Counted from the first letter of the stretch, positions 35,200 to 45,197 are shown. The stretch is 64,000 bases of DNA from Pseudomonadota bacterium (GCA_023423935.1 JAFAEQ010000030.1:1-64000); one strand, 5' to 3'. Notes: generated from the letters alone by a model not told the origin. Numbers and translations: made by a program.

Positions 35200-35873
35200 C
35201 TACCGACTCGCCTCTTGCACTTCTGCTGTCGCTTCTGTTGCTTGCTTCGGGGCGGCTTCGATGACGGCGGGTTTGCGTTTGAGATGATCGAAAAGATCGT
35301 CACGCGGACCTTCGCTTCCGATCTTGAAGGCGCATTTGAAACCCGTGCGCATAGATTTGTTTGCGGCGGCCCCTCCCGCAAAGTCCCGGGCCGTTGGCAC
35401 TTTCTTCGAGAGCTCGACATAGCAGTTCTCGCCGAGTCTCACGATGGGCGTATCCATCGCATCTTCCGCTGTCTCGCCGAATACAGGCTTCTTCGATTCG
35501 AATAATCCCGGGACTGCGGGCTCGCGGGCGAGGCAGGCTTGCGTGGCCCCAAGTTGCGCTGCCGCTGCGTGGTCGCGTCTTCAACCGCCTTGCGTGCATA
35601 GAACGCACCTTGGTCCTGCCAGCTCGGACGTTCACGCGGTTCGACGCCGGTGGATACTGACGGTGAAACCGGTATCACAGGCGCGGCAAGTTCTATCCGT
35701 TCTGGGGGTTCAGATCTGATCTCTGGAATCACCGGATTTGCTCCTGGCAGCGCCCGTGGCTCAACCAGAGGAATCCAAACGACGTACCGCTCCTGGCTGT
35801 GAGCAGGCGCTTCTCTGCGGATGCTGAGCAACAGGAGGATCGCAAGCGCGTGCGCGCCGATCACGACACACAT
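35200..35873 (-). pseudogene. Frameshifted membrane-anchored periplasmic protein
   Basis: From an ATG at 35873 (MCVVIGAHALAILLLLSIRR; the frame is open to 36035) the sequence encodes one transmembrane helix and a Pro/Glu-rich segment like the N-terminal half of TonB-type proteins. Near 35575, after AFYARKAVEDA, the sensible reading moves to another frame: DHAAAAQLGATQACLAREP, GLFESKKPVFGETAEDAM, DTPIVRLGENCYVELSKKV and the end at 35200. A single missing base would join them. The two cysteines in ACLA and ENCYV and a third in FKCAFKIG could be structural. It is either a recent pseudogene or a base-call error. No family is known. Confidence 0.6.
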
Positions 35874-36250
35874 GATCGCGCCACGCACCTTCCGTGTTTG
35901 CGTGCTGTGACGCACGATTCCCCAACGATTTCCTTGTGCGGTGCCGTCGCCAGAATGTACTGGGAGTTCGCCACGCGACGATAGTTCCACCGGGGCCGAG
36001 CGTCGCTTGGGTGCGTTGTCCTTTCGGCAGATCACCGCGGCCGATTCGCGGGCGTAAGCTGCAGCGCGCGCGAGCGCCGCGCTCGTGACAGGAACGGTGT
36101 ACGAATCTCAGGGGTGAGATCGCGCTGCCAACACCTGCATCGGCGGCGAAATGCCGCTTCGCTCGCGACCCGCCCGTTCGACCGTGCTGACAGTCGTAAT
36201 GGCCCGCACGTACAGCTTCGCCCACCGCTCGAAGACCTTGAGATGACCTC

Positions 36251-37639
36251 TTGAGCGACCGTGATCGCCGACAAGACCCAGGTGACACCCGGCACGAATC
36301 GCTGTTCAGCGTTCTGGGCGACCGCACGTACCGCCATCTTTTCCTGGCGCAAGTCGTAGCGCTGATCGGCACGGGTCTGGCCACAGTTGCCTTGAGTCTG
36401 TTGGCCTACGATCTGGCCGGCAAGCAAGCCAGCGCGGTGTTGGGCATTGCGCTTGCGATCAAGATGATCGCGTATGTGTTCATCGCCCCAGTGGCCGGCG
36501 CCTGCGCAACCCGAATGCCGCGTCGGGCACTGCTCGTCGGCCTGGACCTGGCAAGACTCACCGTCGTGCTCGCACTGCCGTTCGTCACCGAGATCTGGCA
36601 GATCTATCTGCTGATCTTCGTGCTGCAGAGTTGCTCAGCCGCGTTCACACCGACATTTCAGGCCACGATTCCAGATGTCCTGCCCGCCGAGCGCGATTAC
36701 ACCAAGGCACTGTCCTTGTCTCGCCTCGCTTACGATCTGGAAACGCTGCTGAGTCCCGCGCTGGCCGCGGGGCTTTTGCTGTTCGTGAGCTACGACGCAC
36801 TCTTCCTCGGCACCGCACTGGGATTTCTCGGCTCTGCGCTGCTGGTGGTGTCCCTTGCGCTGCCGCGAGTGCTCGTTGCACCCATCCAGGCTCCGATCGG
36901 TCGCAAGCTGACGCGCGGTCTTCACATCTATCTGGCGACACCTCGCCTGCGAGGTTTGCTTGCACTCAATCTGGCCGCTGCGGCGGGCAGCGCGATGGTC
37001 ATCGTGAACACCGCCGTCATCGTTCGCGATGAGCTAGCCAGATCGGATCGCGCCGTAGCGATCGCGCTCGCTGCGTTCGGCGCAGGCTCCATGACGCTCG
37101 CGCTCATGCTGCCGCGAATACTCCAGCATCGTTCGGATCGCTCCGTGATGCTCACTGCCGCCGTGATGCTGACGATCGTTCTCGGCGGACTCGCAGCGAT
37201 GTGGCCGGACATCTCCGATGAAGCGCGCTGGCCGACGCTGCTTACCGTGTGGCTGCTGCTGGGTGCGTGTTACGCAGCGCTCGTGACCCCTGGCGGCCGT
37301 CTGCTGCGACGCTCTTCGCAGACAGAAGATCGGCCTGCACTGTTCGCAGCGCAGTTTTCTCTCTCGCATGCATGCTGGCTCGTGGCCTATCCGCTCGTGG
37401 GATGGTTGGGTTCCCGCGTCGGCATGAGCGAGGCACTGTGGACCATGGCCGTGCTCTCCGGCATCGGTGTGCTATCGGCAGGATCGGCGTGGCCGTCGCA
37501 GGACGCGGAAGTGCTCACTCACACTCACGAGGACCTGCCCATCGATCATCCGCATCTGCTGGCGCATCGATCTTCGCAACCCAGAGAGCACGCGCACTCG
37601 TTCGTGATCGACGACCTGCACACACGCTGGCCAGCGTGA
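36251..37639 (+). CDS. MFS transporter with histidine-rich C-terminal tail
   Basis: This 462-residue transporter of the major facilitator superfamily has about 12 helices, beginning YRHLFLAQVVALIGTGLATV. The cytoplasmic loop after helix 2 has the MPRRALL charged motif. The last 40 or so residues are His-rich (LTHTHEDLPIDHPHLLAH, then REHAHSFVIDDLH), suggesting binding of a divalent metal such as nickel, as in NreB-type exporters; substrate assignment is inferred. The start codon is TTG at 36251 with a weak ribosome-binding site. A MITE-like element lies just downstream. Confidence 0.85.
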   Translation: MSDRDRRQDPGDTRHESLFSVLGDRTYRHLFLAQVVALIGTGLATVALSLLAYDLAGKQASAVLGIALAIKMIAYVFIAPVAGACATRMPRRALLVGLDLARLTVVLALPFVTEIWQIYLLIFVLQSCSAAFTPTFQATIPDVLPAERDYTKALSLSRLAYDLETLLSPALAAGLLLFVSYDALFLGTALGFLGSALLVVSLALPRVLVAPIQAPIGRKLTRGLHIYLATPRLRGLLALNLAAAAGSAMVIVNTAVIVRDELARSDRAVAIALAAFGAGSMTLALMLPRILQHRSDRSVMLTAAVMLTIVLGGLAAMWPDISDEARWPTLLTVWLLLGACYAALVTPGGRLLRRSSQTEDRPALFAAQFSLSHACWLVAYPLVGWLGSRVGMSEALWTMAVLSGIGVLSAGSAWPSQDAEVLTHTHEDLPIDHPHLLAHRSSQPREHAHSFVIDDLHTRWPA

Positions 37640-37644
37640 TCGAA

Positions 37645-37725
37645 GGAAGCGCTGATCAAGCTACTTCCCTGACCTTCGGAAGTTAGCTTGCGAAGGTCAG
37701 CGTTAGTCGATAAACCAGAGCTTCC
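37645..37725. mobile_element. Small MITE-like element, family 2, copy 2
   Basis: This 81-bp element has ends GGAAGCGCTGATCAA (left) and GGAAGCTCTGGTTTA (right, reverse complement), an imperfect terminal inverted repeat. Its right 42 bases match copy 1 (25423-25465) in inverted orientation, with the shared core CTGACCTTCGCAAG. It ends exactly where the stop codon of the next gene begins. Confidence 0.6.
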
Positions 37726-38154
37726 CTAGCTCTCGCTCAGATAGCCGCGTTCGAGCTGTTGCTGCTGATTCTGGAAGATCGCCATGGCGGTCGTCATGCG
37801 CAGGAAGCCGAACTTGCGATAGAACGGTTCGCGGCCGGGCACTGCGTACAGGATGATTTTCTTGTGACCACGCGACTGTTCCACCAGATAACTGACGATC
37901 TGCTTGCCCAGTCCCGTGCCCTGGTGATCCGGCAACACTGCGATATCGCAGATGTACGAGCAGTCTGCGCCATCCGCAAGCGCACGACCCGCCGCCACGA
38001 GCTTCCCGTTCTCGTACACGAAACACTTGAACATGCTGTTCGCAAAGACGCGCTGCAGAAGCGTTGCTGGCTTGTCTCCCAGCGGTGCCGCGCGATAGAG
38101 CGCGGAAAGTTCTTCCCAATCGATCCCATCGTCGGAGTATTTCCATTCGATCAT
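37726..38154 (-). CDS. GNAT-family N-acetyltransferase
   Basis: This 142-residue acetyltransferase has the acetyl-CoA loop CDIAVLPDHQGTGLGKQIVS and the C-terminal GREPFYRKFGFLRM segment. It is a YhbS/aminoglycoside-acetyltransferase-like single domain; the substrate is unknown. Its stop codon directly abuts a MITE-like element. Confidence 0.9.
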   Translation of the reverse strand: MIEWKYSDDGIDWEELSALYRAAPLGDKPATLLQRVFANSMFKCFVYENGKLVAAGRALADGADCSYICDIAVLPDHQGTGLGKQIVSYLVEQSRGHKKIILYAVPGREPFYRKFGFLRMTTAMAIFQNQQQQLERGYLSES

Positions 38155-38208
38155 TCAACGCCTCCTTCCGTTATCTCCGGATCGCGCAACGAAGTTGCGC
38201 AATCGACG

Positions 38209-39480
38209 CTACGCCACTCCCATCAACGCCAACCCTTGAGCCACCGATGAGAACTCGTCTCCACCGACCAGCTTCTCTTCGGTGAATCGTTCAGCGAATA
38301 ACTTCCGCACGGCGGGCACGAGGGCCGTGCCGCCGGTCATGAATACACGGGTGATCTCCCGCGGAGCGACTCCCGCGATCTCCAATGCACGCATCGATGT
38401 CTGCGCAAGCTTCGCAACGTCGTCCGCGATCCAGCGCTCGAACTCATCGCGCGAGATCTCGCGATCGATGACGACGGGTCCGACCTGGAAGGAGAGCCAT
38501 GCGGAGCCCTGCGAGCTGAGCGCCTGCTTGACCCGCGATACCGCCTGAAAGAGCGAGAAGCCGCCCTCATTGCGAATGACGTGCACGAGTGCCTCGAACG
38601 CATCGCGATCGACGGCCGTGCGCAGAATATCTGTGATCTGACGCAGCGTCTGGCGATTGTTCATCATGGACAGGTGATGCCAGCTCGCGAAGTTGGAGTA
38701 GATCCACAGCGGAATCGGCAGCAGCTTGGTTTCCGGGCGGAACTGCGAGCCCATGCCGAGCGCCGGACACACGGCGTTGTAGACGATGTCGTAGTCGAAC
38801 CGATCGCCCGCAATACCGATACCGGTCTGCGCCAGCGGCGTGATGCGCGGCGGCGTCGCGTCCGCATCGATCTCGACCACGGAAAAGTCGCTCGTACCGC
38901 CGCCGAGGTCGGCGACCAAGACGAGATGCTTGCCACTCGCACGCTTCGCGAATGCATAGGCCGCGGCTTCCGGTTCGAGCCCCACTCGCGCCGGCGCAGG
39001 ACCTGCGCGTTCGAATGCGGCAAGCAGCCGTTGCTGGGCGAGCGCGTCGTCGGGATTCGCGCCTGCAAACTCGATGGGGCGTCCCACGACCAGCGGTGCA
39101 GTTTCCAATGCAGGTCTGGCGGCGGCCGATTCATAAAGATGACCGAGCAGCACGCCGATCAGCTCATCGAGCGTGTATGAATGAGTGAACAGGCGCGTGT
39201 CGACGAAGCTGCGGCTGCCGAGGAACGACTTCATCGACTGCATCAGACGCGCAGGCCCCGTACGGGCGAGGTAATCCGCAATCGCATCCATGCCCGCGCT
39301 GCTCAGCGGCCGCTCGCGCGGATTCCTCTCGTCGGGCCGAAAACACAGGATCGACGGCAGAAACGCCGCGCCACCATCGCGCGAAGCCACTTTCATCACT
39401 GAAGAGCGCCGCTCATCGTCCACGACGGCGATGACCGTATTACTCGTGCCGAAATCCACACCGACCGAAAGCGCGCACAT
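38209..39480 (-). CDS. Hsp70-family chaperone-like ATPase (YegD-like)
   Basis: This 423-residue actin-fold ATPase has the phosphate-1 motif GVDFGTSNTVIAVVDD (about 6-21), phosphate-2 motif VLVADLGGGTSDFSVVEID, and the adenosine motif FMTGGTALVPAVR. It consists of the nucleotide-binding domain only, lacking the DnaK substrate-binding domain, as in E. coli YegD. The role of YegD-like proteins is not established. ATG 39480 (MCALSVGVDFG) is chosen because the phosphate-1 motif then lies at the N-terminus. It is monocistronic here. Confidence 0.88.
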   Translation of the reverse strand: MCALSVGVDFGTSNTVIAVVDDERRSSVMKVASRDGGAAFLPSILCFRPDERNPRERPLSSAGMDAIADYLARTGPARLMQSMKSFLGSRSFVDTRLFTHSYTLDELIGVLLGHLYESAAARPALETAPLVVGRPIEFAGANPDDALAQQRLLAAFERAGPAPARVGLEPEAAAYAFAKRASGKHLVLVADLGGGTSDFSVVEIDADATPPRITPLAQTGIGIAGDRFDYDIVYNAVCPALGMGSQFRPETKLLPIPLWIYSNFASWHHLSMMNNRQTLRQITDILRTAVDRDAFEALVHVIRNEGGFSLFQAVSRVKQALSSQGSAWLSFQVGPVVIDREISRDEFERWIADDVAKLAQTSMRALEIAGVAPREITRVFMTGGTALVPAVRKLFAERFTEEKLVGGDEFSSVAQGLALMGVA

Positions 39481-39773
39481 GATCTTGCCGAGACTCGAAA
39501 GGGCCGCGCACGTTAGCGGCACTGCCCATGACGGTCAAATATGTACAGCGGCCCAATGGATGGGCTCGCCTTGCGGCAGCGCTTGCCGAAAATGCCGCCT
39601 CGGTCCAGTCTTTCGACCGGTAACCTGTATCGCAAGCTGAGCGGCTGCAAGGACCGCAAGAGACAAGAACTGGGAAGTCGAAGAGGGCAGCGTTTCGCCA
39701 TCCTTCCTCACCGGTCATTTTCTTTTATGCGGTCTTTGCGGCTCCCCTTCTTCAGAGCCACGGAACCCTGCAG

Positions 39774-41036
39774 ATGGATTTGCACGAAAACGAACCTACA
39801 CCTCCGTCCGCCAGCCATCGGCCGCCCGCCGATCCGACCCGCCAGCATTTCCAGCAGCTCGATGGTCTGCGTGGCATCGCCATCCTGATGGTCGTCGCCT
39901 GTCATCTCGAGTTTCTTTATCAGCCGCCCTCTCATGTCCGCGGTCCGCTTGCACAGCTCTCCCAGGGAGGCTGGATGGGCGTCGATCTGTTCTTCGTGCT
40001 ATCGGGATTTCTGATCACGGGCATCCTGCTCGCAACCCGTGAGGGGCCGGGGTACTTCCGCAACTTCCTGGCGCGACGCTTCCTGCGCATCTGGCCGCTC
40101 TACTACGCGAATCTGATCGTCTTCTTCGTGCTCCTTCCGCTCGCGCTCCCCAAGGTCCCTCACGAGTTGCAAAGCATGATCGATCATCAGAGCTGGTTCT
40201 GGCTGTACGGCGCCAATTGGCTCTTTGCGCGTGAGCATGGGTTCAATCACACGGGCGGTGGATATTTCTGGTCGCTGGCCGTCGAGGAGCAGTTCTATCT
40301 CATCTGGCCGTTCGTCGTGCTGTGGCTGTCACCGCGCGCACTGCTGCGAACATCGATTGCGCTGCTGCTCAGCTCGATCGCGTTGCGCGTCCTGCTCGTG
40401 GCGCTCGGGGTCAACATTTTCTCGCTCTACACCATCACGTTCACGCACCTGGACGGGCTCGCCATCGGTTCCATCCTTGCCATCGTGATGTGCCGTGGCG
40501 AGCCGCCAGCGTGGTTGAAAAGATCGGTGACACCTGTCTTCTTCATTTCGCTCGCAGCACTCGCCTGTGTCTGGATGGCAGACGGATCTCTCTACTACTG
40601 GAACCGGCACATGGTGCTCATCGGTTACGCGAGCATCGCGCTGGTGGCCGGGACGTTGGTGTTCTGGTCGTTGCAAACCGCTCCCTCGGGCCTGTGGAAT
40701 CGGGCGTTACGCAGCGCGCCGCTCGTTAAGATCGGACGCCTGAGCTACGGCGTATATCTGATTCATCCTCCCATCGCAGGCTTCGCGGCGGCGCACCTGA
40801 TGCCGCGCCTGGCGAAAGTCATCCCGCATTGGCCTTATCTGAGCCGGTACTGTCTTCTGGTCGCGACGGTCGCGGCCGTCACCTGGGCACTTGCCCTGGC
40901 CAGTTGGAATCTGTTCGAGAAGCGGCTGCTCGCACTCAAACGCTACTTCGAATACGAGCATTCCGCCGCATCCCCGAGCGCTCCCCAGCCCGAGCCATTC
41001 CTCAAAGCACCGCCGGAGACGGACATCGCCCGCTGA
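39774..41036 (+). CDS. OafA/YrhL-type membrane acyltransferase
   Basis: This 420-residue acyltransferase-3 family inner-membrane protein has the signature QLDGLRGIAILMVVACHL (about 28-45) with the catalytic His, followed by GWMGVDLFFVLSGFLITGIL, RRFLRIWPLYY and YFWSLAVEEQFYLIWP. It has about ten helices and a Pro-rich cytoplasmic tail. Such enzymes O-acylate surface polysaccharides. The target here is unknown and no glycan cluster adjoins it. Confidence 0.92.
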   Translation: MDLHENEPTPPSASHRPPADPTRQHFQQLDGLRGIAILMVVACHLEFLYQPPSHVRGPLAQLSQGGWMGVDLFFVLSGFLITGILLATREGPGYFRNFLARRFLRIWPLYYANLIVFFVLLPLALPKVPHELQSMIDHQSWFWLYGANWLFAREHGFNHTGGGYFWSLAVEEQFYLIWPFVVLWLSPRALLRTSIALLLSSIALRVLLVALGVNIFSLYTITFTHLDGLAIGSILAIVMCRGEPPAWLKRSVTPVFFISLAALACVWMADGSLYYWNRHMVLIGYASIALVAGTLVFWSLQTAPSGLWNRALRSAPLVKIGRLSYGVYLIHPPIAGFAAAHLMPRLAKVIPHWPYLSRYCLLVATVAAVTWALALASWNLFEKRLLALKRYFEYEHSAASPSAPQPEPFLKAPPETDIAR

Positions 41037-41326
41037 CCGGAGTCATCCGTTCTCGCAGATGCCGTCCCTCCGCCACAAAAATCTCCGGAAACGAAACTCC
41101 GTCCGGCCTCCTGCATTGGTATGTACCGTGGCTCGATCGTCAAACGCTCCTCTCGTACTACTCGTCACGTGCAACAGCGGTTTGCAGATGAGGGGCGGGT
41201 CTTCGCCACAGAATCCGCTGAGCAATTACAACCAACGCGTATATTTGCGGCCGGGCCCATCGGTCCTTGCTTCGGCAAGCTGACTTCAGGCTCATCGAAG
41301 CTGGGACCCGCGTGGAGACGCAAACG

Positions 41327-42823
41327 ATGTCAAAAGAACTACAACGATCTGCCACCGGCGTTCCTGGACTGGACGAGGTCCTTCATGGTGGATTGATTCC
41401 GAGTCGCTTCTATCTGATCGATGGCGATCCGGGTGCAGGCAAGACCACGCTGGCACTTCAATATCTGCTGAACGGGGTCAAGGCGGGTGAATCCTGCCTG
41501 TATGTCACGCTCTCCGAGACGAAAGAGGAGCTGACCGATGGCGCGCGCTCTCACGGCTGGTCGCTCGATGGCCTCAACATCATCGAGCTGATCGCTGACG
41601 ATCGTGACCTCGCGAACGGCGATGAGCTCACCATGTACCACCCTTCCGAAGTCGAGCTCACGCAGACGACGCGTCGAGTGCTGGAGGCGGTCGAACGCAT
41701 CAATCCCACGCGCATGGTGTTCGATTCGCTCTCGGAGCTGCGGCTACTGGCCCAACATTCACTGCGCTATCGGCGCCAGATCCTTGCGTTGAAGCAATTC
41801 TTCGTGAGCCGCAAATGCACCGTGCTGCTGCTGGATGACCGCACGGCCGAAGGTCCGGATCTGCAGTTGCAGAGCATCGCGCACGGCGTCATCTCGCTGC
41901 ACCATCACACGCCCACGTACGGCAAGGCGTTGCGCCAGCTGAAAGTCGTCAAGTTCCGTGGCAGCGATTTCATCTCCGGTCTCCAGGACTTCAGCATCCG
42001 TCGCGGCGGCATGTCGGTGTACCCGCGTCTGGTCGCTCAGGAGCACGTCACTACCTTCCCGCGCGAGCGCGTCTCGAGCAATGTGCCCGCACTCGACACA
42101 CTCCTGGGCGGCGGCATCGACCGCGGCACGGCCACGTTGCTCGTCGGCCCGGCCGGCACCGGCAAATCCACGGTGGCCTTGCAGTTCGCCACCGCGATCG
42201 CCGCGCAAGGCCAGCACTCGGCCATCTTTGCTTTCGAAGAAGCGAAATCCCTGCTGCAAGCCCGGGCTGAAGCACTCGGCATGCACTGGAAGGAAGGTAA
42301 CGGCCCCGGCGAGATTCAGATTCGTCAGATCGATCCGGCCGAAATCGCACCCGGGGAGTTCGCAAGCCTGGTCCGCGAAGCGGTCGAAGAGAACGACGCG
42401 CGCGTGATCGTCATCGACAGTCTCAACGGCTATCTGAATGCGATGCCCGAGGATCGCTACCTCGTCGCACAGCTGCACGAGCTGCTCGCGTATCTGAACA
42501 ATCGCGGCGTGGCGACATTCCTGATCGCGGCCAACAGCGGAATGCTGGCCGTCGGCTCGAAGTCGACCATCGACGCGAGCTACCTCGCCGACTCGGTCAT
42601 TCTGCTGCGAATGTTCGAGGTGGAGGGCAGCCTCAAGAAGGCGATCTCGGTCATCAAGAAACGCAGCGGTCGCCATGAGGAAACGATCAGACAGATCTCG
42701 TTCGACGAGCGCGGCCTGCACTTGAGCGAACCGCTCTCGTACCTGCATGGCATTCTCACGGGTGCGCCGGTGAACGTCCCCAAAGGCCGGAACGAAAGCG
42801 CCGGCGCGCCTGATGCCTCTTGA
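41327..42823 (+). CDS. KaiC-like double-domain RecA-type ATPase
   Basis: This 498-residue protein consists of two KaiC/RecA domains. Domain 1 has Walker A GDPGAGKTT (33-41) and VTLSETKEEL with the catalytic acidic residues; domain 2 (from about 255) has GPAGTGKST and FAFEEAKSLL. Both domains start with a P-LD-LLGGG(I) type loop. It ends with VIKKRSGRHEETIRQ, the KaiC C-terminal strand region, but the serine/threonine autophosphorylation site of cyanobacterial KaiC is not clear. There is no kaiA or kaiB. The next gene, a hybrid histidine kinase, overlaps it by 11 bases, so they form a signalling pair, as seen for other non-cyanobacterial KaiC homologues. Confidence 0.92.
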   Translation: MSKELQRSATGVPGLDEVLHGGLIPSRFYLIDGDPGAGKTTLALQYLLNGVKAGESCLYVTLSETKEELTDGARSHGWSLDGLNIIELIADDRDLANGDELTMYHPSEVELTQTTRRVLEAVERINPTRMVFDSLSELRLLAQHSLRYRRQILALKQFFVSRKCTVLLLDDRTAEGPDLQLQSIAHGVISLHHHTPTYGKALRQLKVVKFRGSDFISGLQDFSIRRGGMSVYPRLVAQEHVTTFPRERVSSNVPALDTLLGGGIDRGTATLLVGPAGTGKSTVALQFATAIAAQGQHSAIFAFEEAKSLLQARAEALGMHWKEGNGPGEIQIRQIDPAEIAPGEFASLVREAVEENDARVIVIDSLNGYLNAMPEDRYLVAQLHELLAYLNNRGVATFLIAANSGMLAVGSKSTIDASYLADSVILLRMFEVEGSLKKAISVIKKRSGRHEETIRQISFDERGLHLSEPLSYLHGILTGAPVNVPKGRNESAGAPDAS

Positions 42824-44372
42824 CGTCGGGAACAATGAGGAACGCGTATTGATCGTAGCGCCGACCTGGCGCGACGGCGACGTCACGTCTCTGATGCTCA
42901 GGCAGGCAGGGATGACACCGTTCATCTGTACGGACCTGAAGGCGGTTGCACTCGGGCTTCGCGGCGGTGTCGGCGCGATCGTGCTCACCGATCGTGCACT
43001 GTTTGATCCGGATCTGAATGTGCTTCTGGGCGAGCTCGACGCGCAGCCAAGCTGGTCCGACATCCCGGTGATACTGCTCACTCACGATCATCCGACGACG
43101 TCGCGCGCAACGCAGGTGCTCCAGAAGTTTCGCAACGTCACGCTGCTCGATCGCCCGACCTCGATCCGCACGATGATCAGCTCGGTTCGCACCGCCCTGC
43201 GTGCCCGTCAGCGTCAGTACGAAGTGCGCGCGCATCTGGAAGCCCTGCGCGCCGCCGAACAGGCGTTGCGACTGGCCGATCAGCGCAAGGATGAATTCCT
43301 CGCCACGCTCGCGCACGAACTGCGCAATCCTCTCGCGCCGCTGCGAACCGGGCTGCAACTGCTCTCCAACTCATCCTTCGACAGCGCTCATCGTGCACGC
43401 ATTCAGCGAATGATGGAGCGCCAGGTCGTGCAGCTCGTGAAGTTGATCGACGATCTGCTCGAGGTCTCGCGCATCGCGACCGGCAAGGTCGTACTGAAGA
43501 TCGAACGTGTCGATCTGCGCATGGTGATCGAATCCGCAGTCGAGAGCACGCAGCCCCTGATTCAAACCGCCCAGCACCGTCTCGTCGCAAACCTGCCCGC
43601 AGATCCGGTATGGGTGGACGCCGATCCCTCGCGCATCGAACAGGTGATCTGCAATCTGTTGAACAACGCCTGCAAGTACACGCCGCGCGGGGGACGCATC
43701 GAGGTATCGCTCACGACCAGAGCGGACCGTGCCGAGCTGCGTGTCATCGATGACGGGCTGGGCATCCCGGCCGAGATGCTGCCGCTCGTGTTCGACATGT
43801 TCACGCAGATCGACCGCAGCCTCGATCGCGCTCAGGGCGGTCTGGGTATCGGCTTATCGCTCGTCAAGCGACTCATGCACATGCATCGGGGCGAGGTGAG
43901 CGCCACGAGCGAAGGACCCGACAAGGGCAGCACGTTCCTGCTGACTTTGCCGCTTGCGACTCAAGAGGCCGCAACGGTCATTCCCGCGCTCGATCTCGTG
44001 AGTGCAACTGCGGAGCAACGCCGCATCCTGGTCGTGGACGACAACCGCGACGCCGCGGAATCGCTCGCGATGCTGCTGGAAATGAATGGGCACAAGACCC
44101 GTATCGCGTTCGATGGCGGCAGCGCGCTCGACATCGCGCCGGGCTTTCAACCGCACATCGCTTTCTGCGATCTGGGCATGCCCGGCATGAACGGCTTCGA
44201 GCTCGCCGCCAGCCTGCGTGCTTCGTATCCCGACATCGTTCTCGTGGCGCTGACGGGTTGGGGCTCGGAAGAGGACAAACGCCGGACACGTGCCGGCGGC
44301 TTCGATTTTCACGTCACCAAACCGATCGCGTTCGAGGAGATCGAGCGCATCCTCGGCGCGGAAGAGCACTGA
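42813..44372 (+). CDS. Hybrid histidine kinase with N-terminal pseudo-receiver (pseudo-REC / HisKA / HATPase / REC)
   Basis: This 519-residue soluble kinase has no transmembrane segment. Residues 10-130 form a receiver-like domain lacking the phosphoacceptor (AIVLTDRALFDPDL). A coiled linker leads to HisKA with His168 (FLATLAHELRNPLAPLR). The ATPase domain (about 265-380) has the N box NLLNNACKYTP, DDGLGIP and GGLGIGLSLVKRL. A C-terminal receiver (about 400-515) has DDNRDAAES and phosphoacceptor FCDLGMPGMNG. It overlaps the kaiC-like gene by 11 bases; this arrangement suggests that the KaiC-like ATPase feeds the kinase. The output regulator is not local. Confidence 0.9.
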   Translation: MPLDVGNNEERVLIVAPTWRDGDVTSLMLRQAGMTPFICTDLKAVALGLRGGVGAIVLTDRALFDPDLNVLLGELDAQPSWSDIPVILLTHDHPTTSRATQVLQKFRNVTLLDRPTSIRTMISSVRTALRARQRQYEVRAHLEALRAAEQALRLADQRKDEFLATLAHELRNPLAPLRTGLQLLSNSSFDSAHRARIQRMMERQVVQLVKLIDDLLEVSRIATGKVVLKIERVDLRMVIESAVESTQPLIQTAQHRLVANLPADPVWVDADPSRIEQVICNLLNNACKYTPRGGRIEVSLTTRADRAELRVIDDGLGIPAEMLPLVFDMFTQIDRSLDRAQGGLGIGLSLVKRLMHMHRGEVSATSEGPDKGSTFLLTLPLATQEAATVIPALDLVSATAEQRRILVVDDNRDAAESLAMLLEMNGHKTRIAFDGGSALDIAPGFQPHIAFCDLGMPGMNGFELAASLRASYPDIVLVALTGWGSEEDKRRTRAGGFDFHVTKPIAFEEIERILGAEEH

Positions 44373-44543
44373 GCGGCACACGCCCGGCGCGACTCGGGAA
44401 GTCTCGTCGGTCATGCCGCTTTTTGCGTGTGCATGTCGGAACGACGTGGATTCATACGTCCTCGCTATGCCGACCGGCCGGACGGGCCACTTACAATCAA
44501 TCCGTCGATTCAGTTCGCACCGCATCTGTCACAGGAGTCATGC

Positions 44544-45197
44544 ATGAAGCCGACCATCACCGCCTTCGCGAATTCGCCGGATCGTGGCAGAGGAATGGCG
44601 CGCGATATGCGCGTTCGCTGGGCACTGGAGGAGGTCGGTCAGTCGTATCACGTGCGTCTTCTGACGTTCAAGGCGCTGAAAGAATCTCCGCATCGCACAC
44701 TCAATCCATTCGGCCAGATCCCGACGTACGAGGAGGCAGACCTGATGCTCTTCGAGTCCGGGGCGATCGTGCTTCACATCGCGCAACGTCATGCCGGCTT
44801 GCTGCCCGAAGAGGCGAACGCGCGCGCACGTGCGATCGCGTGGATGTTTGCCGCACTGAGCACGATCGAGCCGCCGATCGTCGAATGGTCGATGGCGCTG
44901 ATTCTCGAGCGCAACAAGCCCTGGTTCGAAGAACGGCAGGCCATGCTCGATGAGCGCGTTCACACACGGCTCAAAGAACTCTCCGCGCATCTTGGTGACG
45001 CCGAATGGCTCGACGGCCCATTCAGCGCAGCCGACTTGCTGATGGTGACGGTCCTGCGCCGATACGGCGCCGGCGTCGCGATGAAGCCCTTTGCAAACCT
45101 CGCCGCCTACATTGCGCGCGCCGAGGCGCGTCCTGCGTACCAAAGAGCGTTTGCCGATCAACTTGCGGTGTTCACGGAGAGTCAAAAGAACGCGTGA
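44544..45197 (+). CDS. Glutathione S-transferase family protein
   Basis: This 217-residue protein has a thioredoxin-like N-terminal domain: ITAFANSPDRGRGMARDMRVRWALEE (quoted in part), FGQIPTYEEADLMLFESGAI with the cis-Pro and the glutathione-contacting ES pair. An all-helical C-terminal domain with WLDGPFSAADLLMV follows. Glutathione conjugation or isomerisation is expected. ATG 44544 follows ACAGGAGT. Confidence 0.9.
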   Translation: MKPTITAFANSPDRGRGMARDMRVRWALEEVGQSYHVRLLTFKALKESPHRTLNPFGQIPTYEEADLMLFESGAIVLHIAQRHAGLLPEEANARARAIAWMFAALSTIEPPIVEWSMALILERNKPWFEERQAMLDERVHTRLKELSAHLGDAEWLDGPFSAADLLMVTVLRRYGAGVAMKPFANLAAYIARAEARPAYQRAFADQLAVFTESQKNA

